Origin: Candidatus Thorarchaeota archaeon
Lineage (GTDB): Archaea; Asgardarchaeota; Thorarchaeia; Thorarchaeales; Thorarchaeaceae
Reading direction: 5' to 3'
Length of the DNA stretch: 52,785 nucleotides
NCBI GenBank assembly: GCA_016840685.1
Contig: JAEORX010000004.1
Span: 1-52,785, forward strand
Shown: one piece after another, positions 27,481 to 35,820 of the stretch
Layout of the letters: every line of letters begins with the position of its first letter
Numbering within the stretch: the stretch's first letter is position 1
The notes under the pieces: model-generated
Told to the model about the DNA's origin: nothing
The model's input: only the letters and a program-made list of their open reading frames with translations
Database searches by the model: none
Program-made: the position numbers and the translations under genes

Positions 27481-30400
27481 TTAGATCATCTCCTTCAATC
27501 GCAGTCTAGTAGCTAGACCCAGTGACATCATTTCTTGAATGAGCAGTTTGAATGCATAGGAAACTACAACACTGCTGATTTTGGCATTCGACCCGCATAT
27601 CGGACAGTAGTACTGATCCTTGTTTCGGTCGTAGACTCCGATTAGACCACAGTCCTCACAGACGAGCATGTTACTCTTGTCTGACTCATCAAGCAATCGA
27701 CCTTTGAGAAGAATGGCTGCGCCATGACCAATCAGTACATCACGTTCCATCTCTCCAAATCGTAGACCACCCTCTCGAGCACGACCCTCAGTTGGTTGAC
27801 GTGTCAGGATTTGCACAGGGCCTCTTGCTCTAGCATGTATCTTGTCAGCGACCATATGATGGAGTTTCTGATAGAATATGACTCCTATGAAGATGTCAAC
27901 CTTGAGTTTCTCTCCCGTGATTCCAGAATACATTGTTTCACGACCATTATGCTTCAGGCCGTGTTTCTTGAGCGTTTCAAAGAGTTCCTCTTCAGACACT
28001 CCACAGAATGGAGACGCATCCTGTTGCTTGCCCACCATGCAGGCAGCCTTACCGGCAATCATCTCTAGAATTTGCCCAATCGTCATTCTGCTTGGAATGG
28101 CGTGTGGATTGATCAGCAGGTCCGGGACCACTCCATCCTCGGTGAATGGGAGATCCTGTTGGGGTACTATGTATCCAATTACGCCCTTCTGACCGTGGCG
28201 TGATGCATACTTGTCACCAAGTTCGGGGATTCTTAGGTCTCTGACCTTTACCTTCACCAATCGGTTGCCATCTATGGTTTCTGTAAGTATAACACTATCA
28301 ACGACACCAGCTTCTCCATGACGAACAGCGACAGAGGTTTCGCGACGGTTTGGAGAGGCAATCTCGAACTCGGAATACTCTTCTAGGAATCTGGGGGGTG
28401 AGGTTCTACCAATAAGGACATCCCCTCCCATGACTTCGACCTCGGTTTCAATAATTCCATCCTCGCCGAGGTTTCTATACGACTCAGAGGCTCTGTAACC
28501 CCTGACACTTCTGTCGGGAATTTCAAATCTGTCCTCTTGACCGCCGGGATACTTTCGTTCCTCGCTTTCGTATACTCTGGCGAATGTACTTCGGCCCAGC
28601 CCTCTCTCAATAGAGGCTTTGTTCATGATGAGGGCGTCTTCAATGTTATAACCTTCAAATGAAAGAATAGCTACGATAAAGTTCTGTCCTGCCGGACGGT
28701 CCTCATAGCCAATTGAGTCCATTGCACGAGTCTTCACAAGAGGTATCTGAGGATAGTGGAAGAAGTGCGAGCGTGTGTCAGCCCTGTATCTGAAGTTTGA
28801 CGCAGGTACACCTACTGACTGCTTTGCCATTCCAGCCATGTACACATTACGAGGCGACTGGTTTCTTTCAGGGAAGGGTATGAGAGCAGCAGAGATGCCA
28901 AGAATTGTTGAGGGAACTATCTCCAAATGAGTAGTGTTTGGTCCGATATCCTCTGGGTACATCGCTATCAGCGTGTTCTCTTCCTCTTCGGCATCAATGA
29001 ACTCCACGTTTCCATTACGGAGAAGTTCTAAGAATCCCCATTCTGTTTCGTTGATCATTCTTAGGTGCTCATCAGTAAGACGACTCTTTCCATTTTCAAC
29101 AACAATGACCGGTCTCCTCACACGACCAGCATCACAATTGACCTGAACCTCATGAGTGTCTTCATAGTACGCAATGTTTGTTTGGTTATCAATCTCACCA
29201 GCACGACGTTTCTGACGAATTGTCTTTGCCAGGACTTGGGGGGCAGGATGGACACCCACAAGGCGACCATTCAGAAAGACATCAGCCCACTTTGTACCTC
29301 GTTTTCCACGGAGCTTTTCTATAGGTTCGACCTCGGCCTTGAGGAGTGCACGTTCAACAGCCTCTTCGTCTGTACCAACTGAGATGTAAGCCATCATTGC
29401 AATGTTCTTCACAAGACCACAGTTTGGTCCTTCAGGGGTTTCGTTCGGGCAGATTTTGCCCCAGTGTGTGGAGTGGAGGTCTCGTGCCTCGAAGTGTGGT
29501 TGTGAGCGTGAGAGAGGTGAAACAACCCTCCTGAGATGTGAGAGTGAAGAGATGTAGTTGGTTCGATCAAGTAACTGTGACACACCTGCCTTTCCGCCTA
29601 CCCAGTTACCAGTGGCAAGTGCGTGTTTTAGTCTCTGTGTGATTACATCAGCTCTTACTGCTGTCCTGATGTTTGGCTTACGACCTCGGACTGCTGTTCG
29701 TTCAAGTTGGTACTTGATGTCACGGGTAAGTGAGTATAGAGCCACTCTAAAGAGGGACATCAGAAGGTCTCCGGAGAGTTTCAATCGCTTGTTGGCATAG
29801 TGATCCTTGTCATCAGGAGCTCTCTTATTGAGTACAAGCTCCAGTAGACGCTCTACCATCTGTCCTAGGTAGTAGGCTTTCTGAAGACGACTGTCCTCCT
29901 CAGTTCCGATGTGTGGGAGAAGATAGCGGTCTAGCACCTTTTCTGCACGAGCAAGGCGGTACTCCTTAGTCTGTCCCACAGCAACACGTTTTCCAATGAA
30001 GTCCAATGCATTGGAACGTGTTGACTCATTCTCTTCTCCAGTGGGGGCATTAATTGGAGCTGACTGCTCAATTGTGACGATGAGCTCGTTTCGTATCTCA
30101 TCATCATCTGAAATGACATCGACAATATCTCTGTCAGACTCAAGACCTAAGGACTTCAGAAGAATAGCGAGGGGTATCTTGCCAGGCACTGATGGGAAGG
30201 ACACTCTCAGCTCACCAGTTCTCTTTCGCTCTATTGTCACTGGTGCCCTGAAGCCACGTGATGTTGAGAAGACCTTGCCAATGTGAGTGTAACTTGAGCT
30301 TTTGCTTGCCTCTTCAATGAGGATTCTGTTCGGCGCTAAATCCTCTTGCGTGACTAAGACACGCTCGGAACCGTTGATTATGAAGTACCCTCCGGGGTCC

Positions 30401-30852
30401 TTTGGATCTTCACCATGTTTGATGAGCTCCTCATCAGAAAGACCATGTAGATGACACTTCTCACTCCGGAGCATGATTGGTAGGTCTCCAATGTAAATCC
30501 TCATTGTTTCAAGCCGAGTTGATACTGACCCTTCCTTTCGGACAGGCGTCATGTCAAGGTGGAGTTTGCTTGCATAGGTGAGGTTTCTGATTCTGGCCTC
30601 ATTTGGGTAGAGTTTGTGTTCGCTACCATCAGCCTCGCGAATAGAGGGCTCTTCCACATGGATATCACCCAACTCTACAACATATCCCTCTATCTTTGGC
30701 GTGAGTTTTCCGACACTGTCAACTACCTGTTGGAGCTCTTCTCTTATGAACCGATTAAATGAGTCGAGATGCTGGCCTACTAATCCGTACTGATCAAAGA
30801 AGGCCTCTATCACTGGCCAGTACTTGTCTCGCTCTTCTGTGCCCGTTGCCAT
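27481..30852 (-). CDS. rpoB: DNA-directed RNA polymerase subunit B
   Basis: A 1123-residue undivided second-largest subunit. Features are the D-G-S-E...I-R-N-L-T-Y-A N-terminal region, G-Y-F-I-I-N-G-S-E-R-V-L near residue 150, Y-N-I-E-D-A-L-I-M-N-K-A-S near 733, G-D-K-Y-A-S-R-H-G-Q-K-G near 880, and a C-terminal zinc ribbon (C-E-D-C-G and C-P-I-C-G). B is split in two in most methanogens but intact here, as in TACK and Asgard archaea. rpoH, usually just upstream, is absent; a tRNA-Lys lies upstream instead, and no clear TATA box was seen between them. Confidence 0.97.
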   Translation of the reverse strand: MATGTEERDKYWPVIEAFFDQYGLVGQHLDSFNRFIREELQQVVDSVGKLTPKIEGYVVELGDIHVEEPSIREADGSEHKLYPNEARIRNLTYASKLHLDMTPVRKEGSVSTRLETMRIYIGDLPIMLRSEKCHLHGLSDEELIKHGEDPKDPGGYFIINGSERVLVTQEDLAPNRILIEEASKSSSYTHIGKVFSTSRGFRAPVTIERKRTGELRVSFPSVPGKIPLAILLKSLGLESDRDIVDVISDDDEIRNELIVTIEQSAPINAPTGEENESTRSNALDFIGKRVAVGQTKEYRLARAEKVLDRYLLPHIGTEEDSRLQKAYYLGQMVERLLELVLNKRAPDDKDHYANKRLKLSGDLLMSLFRVALYSLTRDIKYQLERTAVRGRKPNIRTAVRADVITQRLKHALATGNWVGGKAGVSQLLDRTNYISSLSHLRRVVSPLSRSQPHFEARDLHSTHWGKICPNETPEGPNCGLVKNIAMMAYISVGTDEEAVERALLKAEVEPIEKLRGKRGTKWADVFLNGRLVGVHPAPQVLAKTIRQKRRAGEIDNQTNIAYYEDTHEVQVNCDAGRVRRPVIVVENGKSRLTDEHLRMINETEWGFLELLRNGNVEFIDAEEEENTLIAMYPEDIGPNTTHLEIVPSTILGISAALIPFPERNQSPRNVYMAGMAKQSVGVPASNFRYRADTRSHFFHYPQIPLVKTRAMDSIGYEDRPAGQNFIVAILSFEGYNIEDALIMNKASIERGLGRSTFARVYESEERKYPGGQEDRFEIPDRSVRGYRASESYRNLGEDGIIETEVEVMGGDVLIGRTSPPRFLEEYSEFEIASPNRRETSVAVRHGEAGVVDSVILTETIDGNRLVKVKVRDLRIPELGDKYASRHGQKGVIGYIVPQQDLPFTEDGVVPDLLINPHAIPSRMTIGQILEMIAGKAACMVGKQQDASPFCGVSEEELFETLKKHGLKHNGRETMYSGITGEKLKVDIFIGVIFYQKLHHMVADKIHARARGPVQILTRQPTEGRAREGGLRFGEMERDVLIGHGAAILLKGRLLDESDKSNMLVCEDCGLIGVYDRNKDQYYCPICGSNAKISSVVVSYAFKLLIQEMMSLGLATRLRLKEMI

Positions 30853-31004
30853 GTAATCACATCGTAATCGTGAAGGACGGGGGAACTACTGCGAACCTGC
30901 ACGCTTCCCAACGCATGGAACTCAGAAATCCGAGCTCACACATAGCTGCAATAGCCGCCCCGTTTGGTTTCTGCCCTGACAGTCCTACTCCAATCCACAT
31001 GCAG

Positions 31005-31112
31005 TGGCGGGCTCGGCGGGATTTGAACCCGCGGCCCATTCCCGAGCAAGAGATGACTCTCTTATTCCTCAGGTTAAAAGCCTGCTGCGCTACCTAGCTG
31101 CGCCACGAGCCC
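31005..31112 (-). tRNA. tRNA-Lys (anticodon UUU) with a non-canonical intron
   Basis: On the minus strand the acceptor GGGCTCG (31106-31112) pairs with CGAGCCC (31009-31015), followed by G73 and encoded CCA. D stem GCGC/GCGC, anticodon arm GCAGG-CTTTTAA-CCTG.. with anticodon TTT, and T arm GCGGG-TTCAAAT-CCCGC are complete. About 31 extra bases (31039-31069) interrupt the 3' strand of the anticodon stem next to the variable loop. They contain the hairpin AAGAGA-GTCA-TCTCTT, and CCTG can pair with CGGG as a BHB-like central helix. The best-looking mature tRNA comes from a 42/43 junction; exact splice sites are uncertain by one or two bases. Confidence 0.88.
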
Positions 31113-31433
31113 ACGTGTCCCAGAGTCTATGACAGAATCGTGTATTACAATAAGTCAAGTATGTGCAATATACGACCATGCATGAGTGGGAAGCAGTCCT
31201 GTCTGAGCAGAGGACGGGGAATTCTGTAGCCATAAAAGGGTTGCGATAAAACATAGAATTGGAGTAACATCTAAGGACGGCTTGGCTATGTGGGCCGCTT
31301 TATTATGTACCTCAGTCAGTAATAAACTTACTCAGTAGTCTATCCATTGACGATAGAATCTAAAAAACAACGGCTCAGGAGATGAACTACTCCGACAAGT
31401 TTAATAGAAAATCGAGAGCCGAGCGCACTGGAT
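31113..31433. other. Intergenic region between divergent tRNA-Lys and tRNA-Asp
   Basis: 321 bases without a convincing coding frame. The side next to tRNA-Asp holds that gene's TATA box. A long-range inverted repeat CGGCTC/GAGCCG (about 31365-31420) encloses a small GGAG/CTCC hairpin, which may be chance. TATA-like tracts near 31140 and 31230 are weak. I see no sRNA box motifs or repeats. Confidence 0.5.
31399..31407 (+). promoter_or_regulatory. TATA box of tRNA-Asp
   Basis: GTTTAATAG lies 27-35 bases upstream of the tRNA-Asp 5' end at 31434, the expected spacing. Confidence 0.5.
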
Positions 31434-31511
31434 GCCCCTGTAGTGTAGTCCGGTCTAGCATTCAAGACTGTCACTCTTGAGACCCGGGTTCAAGTCCCGG
31501 CGGGGGCGCCA
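31434..31511 (+). tRNA. tRNA-Asp (anticodon GUC)
   Basis: Acceptor GCCCCTG pairs with CGGGGGC (31501-31507), with G73 and encoded CCA. Anticodon stem CAAGA/TCTTG encloses CTGTCAC with anticodon GTC, and T arm CCGGG-TTCAAGT-CCCGG is perfect. No intron. Its T arm and 3' end are imperfectly repeated about 640 bases downstream. Confidence 0.96.
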
Positions 31512-31621
31512 TTTTTCTCTTAGTAGGAGTTTGAAATCTCTGTAGATTTACCAAACTGAGTTGCAATTAAAAAAGTAGTAACAGGGCCAATCAGCCCTGG
31601 TTAAGTAAATATACTGTAGAC

Positions 31622-32023
31622 CTACGCTGGTAGAATCACAGTATCAATGACGTGAATGACGCCATTACTTGTTTCGATGTCAGCCTTCACAACGTTTGCG
31701 TTGTTGACCTTGACTCCAGACTTAGTATCGATATTGATATCCTGTCCCTGAACTGTCTTGGCCTTTTTCAAGTTGATGACGTCCTTTGACATGACCTTAC
31801 CTGAAACTACATGATAGGTCAGGATTGAAGTGAGCTTTGCTTTGTCTTTTAAGAGAGACTCCACTGTGCCCTTTGGGAGCTTCGCAAATGCCTCGTCAGT
31901 CGGTGCGAAGACTGTGAATGGGCCCTTGCTCGTGAGTGTGTCTACAAGATCTGCTGCCTCAACGGCTGCTACAAGAGTCTTGAAGCTGCCGGCGTCTATG
32001 GCTGTTTCTACAATGTTTTTCAT
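31622..32023 (-). CDS. Fasciclin (FAS1) domain protein
   Basis: A 133-residue single FAS1 domain. The first conserved block is T-L-V-A-A-V-E-A-A near residue 15, then [17 protein letters not shown] near 34, Y-H-V-V-S-G near 70 (the conserved Tyr-His), and the final [12 protein letters not shown]. No signal peptide precedes it, so as read it would be cytoplasmic, unlike most FAS1 adhesion proteins; small unsecreted FAS1 proteins do occur in bacteria and methanogens. ATG at 32023 is preferred over the one 12 bases upstream. It lies between tRNA-Asp and a tRNA-like remnant, a place where acquired genes often sit. Confidence 0.88.
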   Translation of the reverse strand: MKNIVETAIDAGSFKTLVAAVEAADLVDTLTSKGPFTVFAPTDEAFAKLPKGTVESLLKDKAKLTSILTYHVVSGKVMSKDVINLKKAKTVQGQDINIDTKSGVKVNNANVVKADIETSNGVIHVIDTVILPA

Positions 32024-32074
32024 AATTATCACCAAAAGTATGGTTCAAAATTCTAAAATTAACAATAGTTAATA

Positions 32075-32086
32075 AGTATATATACT
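32075..32086 (-). promoter_or_regulatory. Palindromic TATA box of the FAS1 gene
   Basis: AGTATATATACT is a perfect 12-base palindrome about 52-63 bases before the FAS1 ATG. It can direct transcription of FAS1 on the minus strand from about 32050, and in principle also of the tRNA-like remnant on the plus strand. Confidence 0.45.
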
Positions 32087-32128
32087 TTGCGGCGGGGGTA
32101 ATTCTCGTTTGCCCTACAGTTATCTAAT

Positions 32129-32155
32129 CCGGGTTCAAGTCCCGGCGAGGCACCA
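32129..32155 (+). repeat. tRNA 3'-end remnant resembling tRNA-Asp
   Basis: CCGGGTTCAAGTCCCGGCG is identical to the T arm and following bases of tRNA-Asp (19 bases). The next bases, AGGCACCA, match GGGGCGCCA of tRNA-Asp with changes and a one-base loss, leaving a six-base acceptor strand. No matching 5' half (GCCTCG) is present upstream. It is either a degraded copy left by integration or duplication at tRNA-Asp, or the 3' half of a split tRNA. Confidence 0.6.
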
Positions 32156-32161
32156 CTCTCT

Positions 32162-32584
32162 CTAAATAGAGTCAATTTCTCTAATTTTGTTCCTGACAGT
32201 ATCAGGAAGAGTTGTTCTCTCTGAAGATTTGTAATCATATACCACGATTTTGGATTCACCAATGGCAGCGATCCCTTTGGAGTTACTCTCGATGATATAT
32301 TTCATAACGAATTGGGTTGGTTCAATTGAGGTCACACGAGTACCTACAGTCACTATATCAGGATAAAACATGGGTTTGATGAATTTGGCAGAAATACTGG
32401 CCAAAATCGGACCTATAGAGTGCGTCTCCATGGTTTCAATGAATCCAACTCTCTCAAAATATTTTATACGAGCAGTTTCAAAGTATCTGAAGAATCGTGT
32501 GTTGTTCACGTGGTTAAAAGCGTCCATATCTCCCCAAGCGATGGGAATTTCGACTTTGATGGTAAAATCATCTAGTGATGTCAT
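32162..32584 (-). CDS. Acyl-CoA thioesterase (4HBT hotdog fold)
   Basis: A 140-residue hotdog-fold protein of the 4-hydroxybenzoyl-CoA thioesterase type. The active-site segment W-G-D-M-D-A-F-N-H-V-N-N lies near residue 17, where the second Asp is the usual catalytic residue, followed by F-F-R-Y-F-E-T-A-R. The later F-V-M-K-Y-I-I-E strand fits the fold. The acyl substrate is unknown. ATG at 32584 is taken over an in-frame TTG at 32596. It lies just upstream of the tRNA-like remnant and downstream of the hemerythrin gene. Confidence 0.83.
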   Translation of the reverse strand: MTSLDDFTIKVEIPIAWGDMDAFNHVNNTRFFRYFETARIKYFERVGFIETMETHSIGPILASISAKFIKPMFYPDIVTVGTRVTSIEPTQFVMKYIIESNSKGIAAIGESKIVVYDYKSSERTTLPDTVRNKIREIDSI

Positions 32585-32619
32585 CCAAAGCACCAATCTT
32601 TTCTCATTGAGTATTGATA

Positions 32620-33165
32620 CTACTTGAAAGCTTGTTCCGCCTGTGATACAATGTTCTCGTAGACGACATGAATGAATCTCTTGTCGAACTCATACTCTTC
32701 TTCTAACATCGCATCTTTCTCAGCCTTGGTAAGGTATGTCATTGCTGATTTGAAGAAGACCTTATCCTCTTTCTCGATGTGCTTTGGATAGAAATCGACA
32801 AGCTGCTGCATATTGTCTATTATTGTAACTAGAGCTGCACTGTTGCCAGCTTCGTACTCTTCTTTGGCCTCAACAAGTCCACCAGTCAGCTTTCTTCCTA
32901 ACACATGTTCTTGTATCAGCTCTTCCATGATTTGTTTATCCGACGGGTTCAGTTTTTTCTTCTGCAGCTCACGAAACAGGATTTCTTCCTCTTTTCCATG
33001 ATGGCACTGATCTGCATAGGTCCGGATGAAATTGGTTGCAGCATCAATGAATTTTGGATTTGCAGTTCCTTCTTTTCTTATGCGTTCTAGCTCTTTTCCC
33101 ATCACAGATATCATCCGTTCAATCAGTCTGTGCTCAATCATGAGGGGTCCAATTGGAAGAACCAT
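32620..33165 (-). CDS. Hemerythrin-like (HHE) domain protein
   Basis: A 181-residue four-helix protein with a predicted di-iron site. Ligand candidates are H12 with E16 (E-H-R-L-I-E), H55-H56 with E59-E61 (C-H-H-G-K-E-E-E), H86 (E-H-V-L-G-R) and H128 with E132/D133 (Y-P-K-H-I-E-K-E-D). This is the usual HHE arrangement, which binds oxygen or nitric oxide or senses them. The ATG has AAGGAGA seven bases before it. It is a single gene beside the thioesterase and divergent from the DinB-like gene. Confidence 0.88.
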   Translation of the reverse strand: MVLPIGPLMIEHRLIERMISVMGKELERIRKEGTANPKFIDAATNFIRTYADQCHHGKEEEILFRELQKKKLNPSDKQIMEELIQEHVLGRKLTGGLVEAKEEYEAGNSAALVTIIDNMQQLVDFYPKHIEKEDKVFFKSAMTYLTKAEKDAMLEEEYEFDKRFIHVVYENIVSQAEQAFK

Positions 33166-33335
33166 TATCTTTTCTCCTTGTCAATAATTATTCATTCTAG
33201 GCAGGTTTCATTATGCAAATGTCAACTAAAAGGGTGATTATATGGTAAAAACAATTGGAGTATGTGCCTCATATTTAGGTAGTTTCTATCCTATATCGTG
33301 ACTAAGATAAAGGGTGTAGATGTATCAAATGAATC

Positions 33336-33800
33336 ATGCTGACCATCATTGAGATGCTGATCAATCATAATTTAGTATGCAGAGAATCATTGTTTCAAGC
33401 TCTGGAGCAACTTGATTCCGAGGTTTTCTTGAAACCCGCTGGAGCAGGAGAAGGTTCAGTTCGAGACATCTTAGTGCATATCATGAATACAGAGAAATTT
33501 TGGATGGCCTTTCTCAAAGAAACAGAATATCAGATGAACAGACAAGAGAATTTTCAGGATGTTTATAGCATCAGAGATGCGTGGTCAAGAGTTGCTGCTG
33601 ATACAGAGGAATTCATCAAGAACCTTCCAGAAGACCAGCTCTACCATGTTAGAAGTATAAACTCAGGTGATCAGACAATTAGTTTTACAGTGGCTAAGGC
33701 TCTACTTCATATATCAACTCATGAAACCCACCATCGAGGTTTCTTGGCAGGTTTGATTAGACAGTTGGGTCTAGAACCTCTAGATGTCAACATGTTATAA
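33336..33800 (+). CDS. DinB-like four-helix metalloprotein
   Basis: A 154-residue protein of the DinB/YfiT-like fold. Three histidine positions typical of the metal site are visible: H11 (I-N-H-N), H48 (V-H-I-M-N-T-E) and the H-E-T-H-H-R-G motif near 131. Members are often thiol-dependent S-transferases or damage-induced proteins, but a function cannot be assigned here. It ends 17 bases before the SIS-domain gene and is probably co-transcribed with it. Confidence 0.75.
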   Translation: MLTIIEMLINHNLVCRESLFQALEQLDSEVFLKPAGAGEGSVRDILVHIMNTEKFWMAFLKETEYQMNRQENFQDVYSIRDAWSRVAADTEEFIKNLPEDQLYHVRSINSGDQTISFTVAKALLHISTHETHHRGFLAGLIRQLGLEPLDVNML

Positions 33801-33817
33801 TTCGGAGATGAGAAGCG

Positions 33818-34816
33818 ATGACTGAGTTCCTAGAAACTTGTTATGCTGCCATAAGGATGCAGGAAAAATCAATAGCTCGAGCAATTGCTGCTGCTACAGA
33901 TACATCCATTTCTGTGATAGAAGACAAGAAGCAGATTGTACTAATTGGATGTGGGGATTCCTATGCTGCGGCAGATTATGGGAGGTGGGCATTCCTCAGC
34001 ATAGGATTGAATGTCCAGTCAGTGTCACCTGATGAAACCAGATATCTCCGTATTGATCAAGACACGGTTGTTATTGGTATCACGGCATCAGGTAGAAGTC
34101 TGGCAACAATAGATGCACTTCAGAGAGCAAAAAGCCAGAGCGCAACAATAGTCGTGTTGACTGATAATGCTGAGGGGGCGGCCTCCCAAGAGGCAGATCA
34201 TGTATGGGTCACCAATTCAGGAGTTGAAACATACAATACAAGTCCCTCAGCTCCAACTACTGCTGCGATGGCATACCTTCTTGAGATTTCATCTAAGGTT
34301 GGTTCTGATGACAAGACGATTGATGATATTCAGAAGCTGAAAAATGTAGGAAGAGAGATGATGACATGGGCAGAGGAGGAAGGGAGGAGGATTTCTAAAG
34401 TGACCAGTCCAAATGTTCCTATCTATCTTATCTCTGATGGACCAAACCATGTTGCTGCTCAGATTGGGATGATGAAGTTTGACGAGTTCTCTATCTTGAA
34501 AGGCATAGCAGCTGTCAGAGAGGAGTTCTGTCATCACTACAACATCTCAGTCAATGATGGTGAGTGTGCTGTTTTGATTTCCAATAGCCCAAAAAGCGCC
34601 TCAGATGATACGTTCATAGACGTGCTCAGAGGTCCACTAAAGATGAGTGCATACCATCTGTTTACTGATGAAACACTTGATCTTGAACTACCATTAGTAC
34701 AGACTATTCCAAACACGATTGCACTCCAGATGGCTTCCTACTTCACCGTCCTCAGGTATAATCCAGGCAAGGAGGCATTCAAACTTCCACATGCAGAGGC
34801 ATTCAAGATTTACTGA
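33818..34816 (+). CDS. SIS-domain sugar isomerase-like protein
   Basis: A 332-residue protein with two SIS phosphosugar-binding domains, similar to the isomerase half of glucosamine-6-phosphate synthase and to archaeal GlmS-like sugar isomerases/deaminases. The first domain has I-V-L-I-G-C-G-D-S-Y near residue 40 and G-I-T-A-S-G-R-S near 87, the phosphate loop. The second contains I-Y-L-I-S-D-G-P-N near 205 and I-P-N-T near 290. No glutaminase domain is present. GGAGATGAG lies five bases before the ATG. It is in the middle of DinB-SIS-HEAT. Confidence 0.78.
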   Translation: MTEFLETCYAAIRMQEKSIARAIAAATDTSISVIEDKKQIVLIGCGDSYAAADYGRWAFLSIGLNVQSVSPDETRYLRIDQDTVVIGITASGRSLATIDALQRAKSQSATIVVLTDNAEGAASQEADHVWVTNSGVETYNTSPSAPTTAAMAYLLEISSKVGSDDKTIDDIQKLKNVGREMMTWAEEEGRRISKVTSPNVPIYLISDGPNHVAAQIGMMKFDEFSILKGIAAVREEFCHHYNISVNDGECAVLISNSPKSASDDTFIDVLRGPLKMSAYHLFTDETLDLELPLVQTIPNTIALQMASYFTVLRYNPGKEAFKLPHAEAFKIY

Positions 34817-34845
34817 TTGCTCTATGGCAAAAGGTAACTAAGGGA

Positions 34846-35814
34846 GTGTTGATAGCTCGGCTTATGACAGATGTGCTTGAGCTCCTATCAGATGTTGAGT
34901 CAGTGAACCAACGCAAAGAAGTGGCTGAATACATCAATTCTCACCCAGATGAGTTTGTATCTCTATTTGAGTCTGACAAGCTTGAGAGCCACAGGGATGT
35001 CATTCTAGACCTTGTCGACCTATTGAGCACTAAACTGGCTGTCATATTCATTGAGAGGGTCATTGGGGATAGTAATTCTCGCATTCGGGTTAGAGGTCTA
35101 CAGGCCGCGTATAGAATGCGAATTGATTCTCTCAACTCTCAGCTTGTTGACATTCTTGCGAGTACGGAGGAGGAATTCGAAGTTAGAAAGTGGATTGTTC
35201 ATATCTTGGGGAGCACAGACCCTGCGAGTTATGGGAGAGTTTTAAGAAGAATTGCACGAGATGAGAGAGAGGATGTAAATCTCAGAAAAGAGGCGGTATT
35301 TGCTCTTACCAGAGTGAAGAGTGATGAAACACTCGGAACTCTCTGCGCCCTCCTAGGCGACTCCAGTACCGAGATGAGAGAGTCTGGTGCTTGGGCATTG
35401 AGCAATATCAGCGCTCCTGAGTCGTTTAACTGTCTTCTTGCGGCACTCGAGGATGAGTCTGAAAAGGTGAGAGACTGGGCAATTCGTGGGCTCCGGGATA
35501 TGGATGACAGTAGAGCATTACAGGGATTGGCAGATACAATTATGAAAGTACCTCCAAATGAACAAGTGAGGATGATTCGTCTGATTGTTGAAAGAAGATC
35601 CGAGATTATCTTAAGAGCTATAACTCAACTACTTGGTTCGGAAGATGTCGAGGTGCTTCGGGTGGCTTCATGGGCCGTTGGAGTTTCACCGTACCCTCCA
35701 GCAGTCCCAGCGTTGAGAGACCTTATAGATCATGCTGATGAACAGGTTCGATATTACTCCAAAGTTGCACTTGTCAGGTGTGGAGGAATTGATCCTACAG
35801 AGCTCCATCTCTAA
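34846..35814 (+). CDS. HEAT-repeat protein
   Basis: A 322-residue protein almost entirely of HEAT/PBS-lyase-type helical repeats, visible as recurrent L-x-D-x-x-x-x-V-R-x-x-A-x-x-A-L-x patterns (for example S-R-I-R-V-R-G-L-Q-A-A, D-E-S-E-K-V-R-D-W-A-I-R-G-L and A-D-E-Q-V-R-Y-Y-S-K-V-A-L). Seven or eight repeats fit the length. Such proteins act as scaffolds for protein contacts. Start is uncertain: GTG 34846, TTG 34849 or ATG 34864; AAGG near 34831 and AGGGAG near 34841 do not settle it. It starts 30 bases after the SIS gene on the same strand. Confidence 0.78.
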   Translation: MLIARLMTDVLELLSDVESVNQRKEVAEYINSHPDEFVSLFESDKLESHRDVILDLVDLLSTKLAVIFIERVIGDSNSRIRVRGLQAAYRMRIDSLNSQLVDILASTEEEFEVRKWIVHILGSTDPASYGRVLRRIARDEREDVNLRKEAVFALTRVKSDETLGTLCALLGDSSTEMRESGAWALSNISAPESFNCLLAALEDESEKVRDWAIRGLRDMDDSRALQGLADTIMKVPPNEQVRMIRLIVERRSEIILRAITQLLGSEDVEVLRVASWAVGVSPYPPAVPALRDLIDHADEQVRYYSKVALVRCGGIDPTELHL

Positions 35815-35820
35815 GTATAG

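Noticed and set aside
30759-31097. Plus-strand frame over tRNA-Lys and the rpoB start
   Set aside because: It crosses a well-supported tRNA and the start of rpoB on the other strand.
32090-32155. A complete functional tRNA at this place
   Set aside because: Only the T arm and a six-base 3' acceptor strand can be found; no matching 5' half or anticodon arm.
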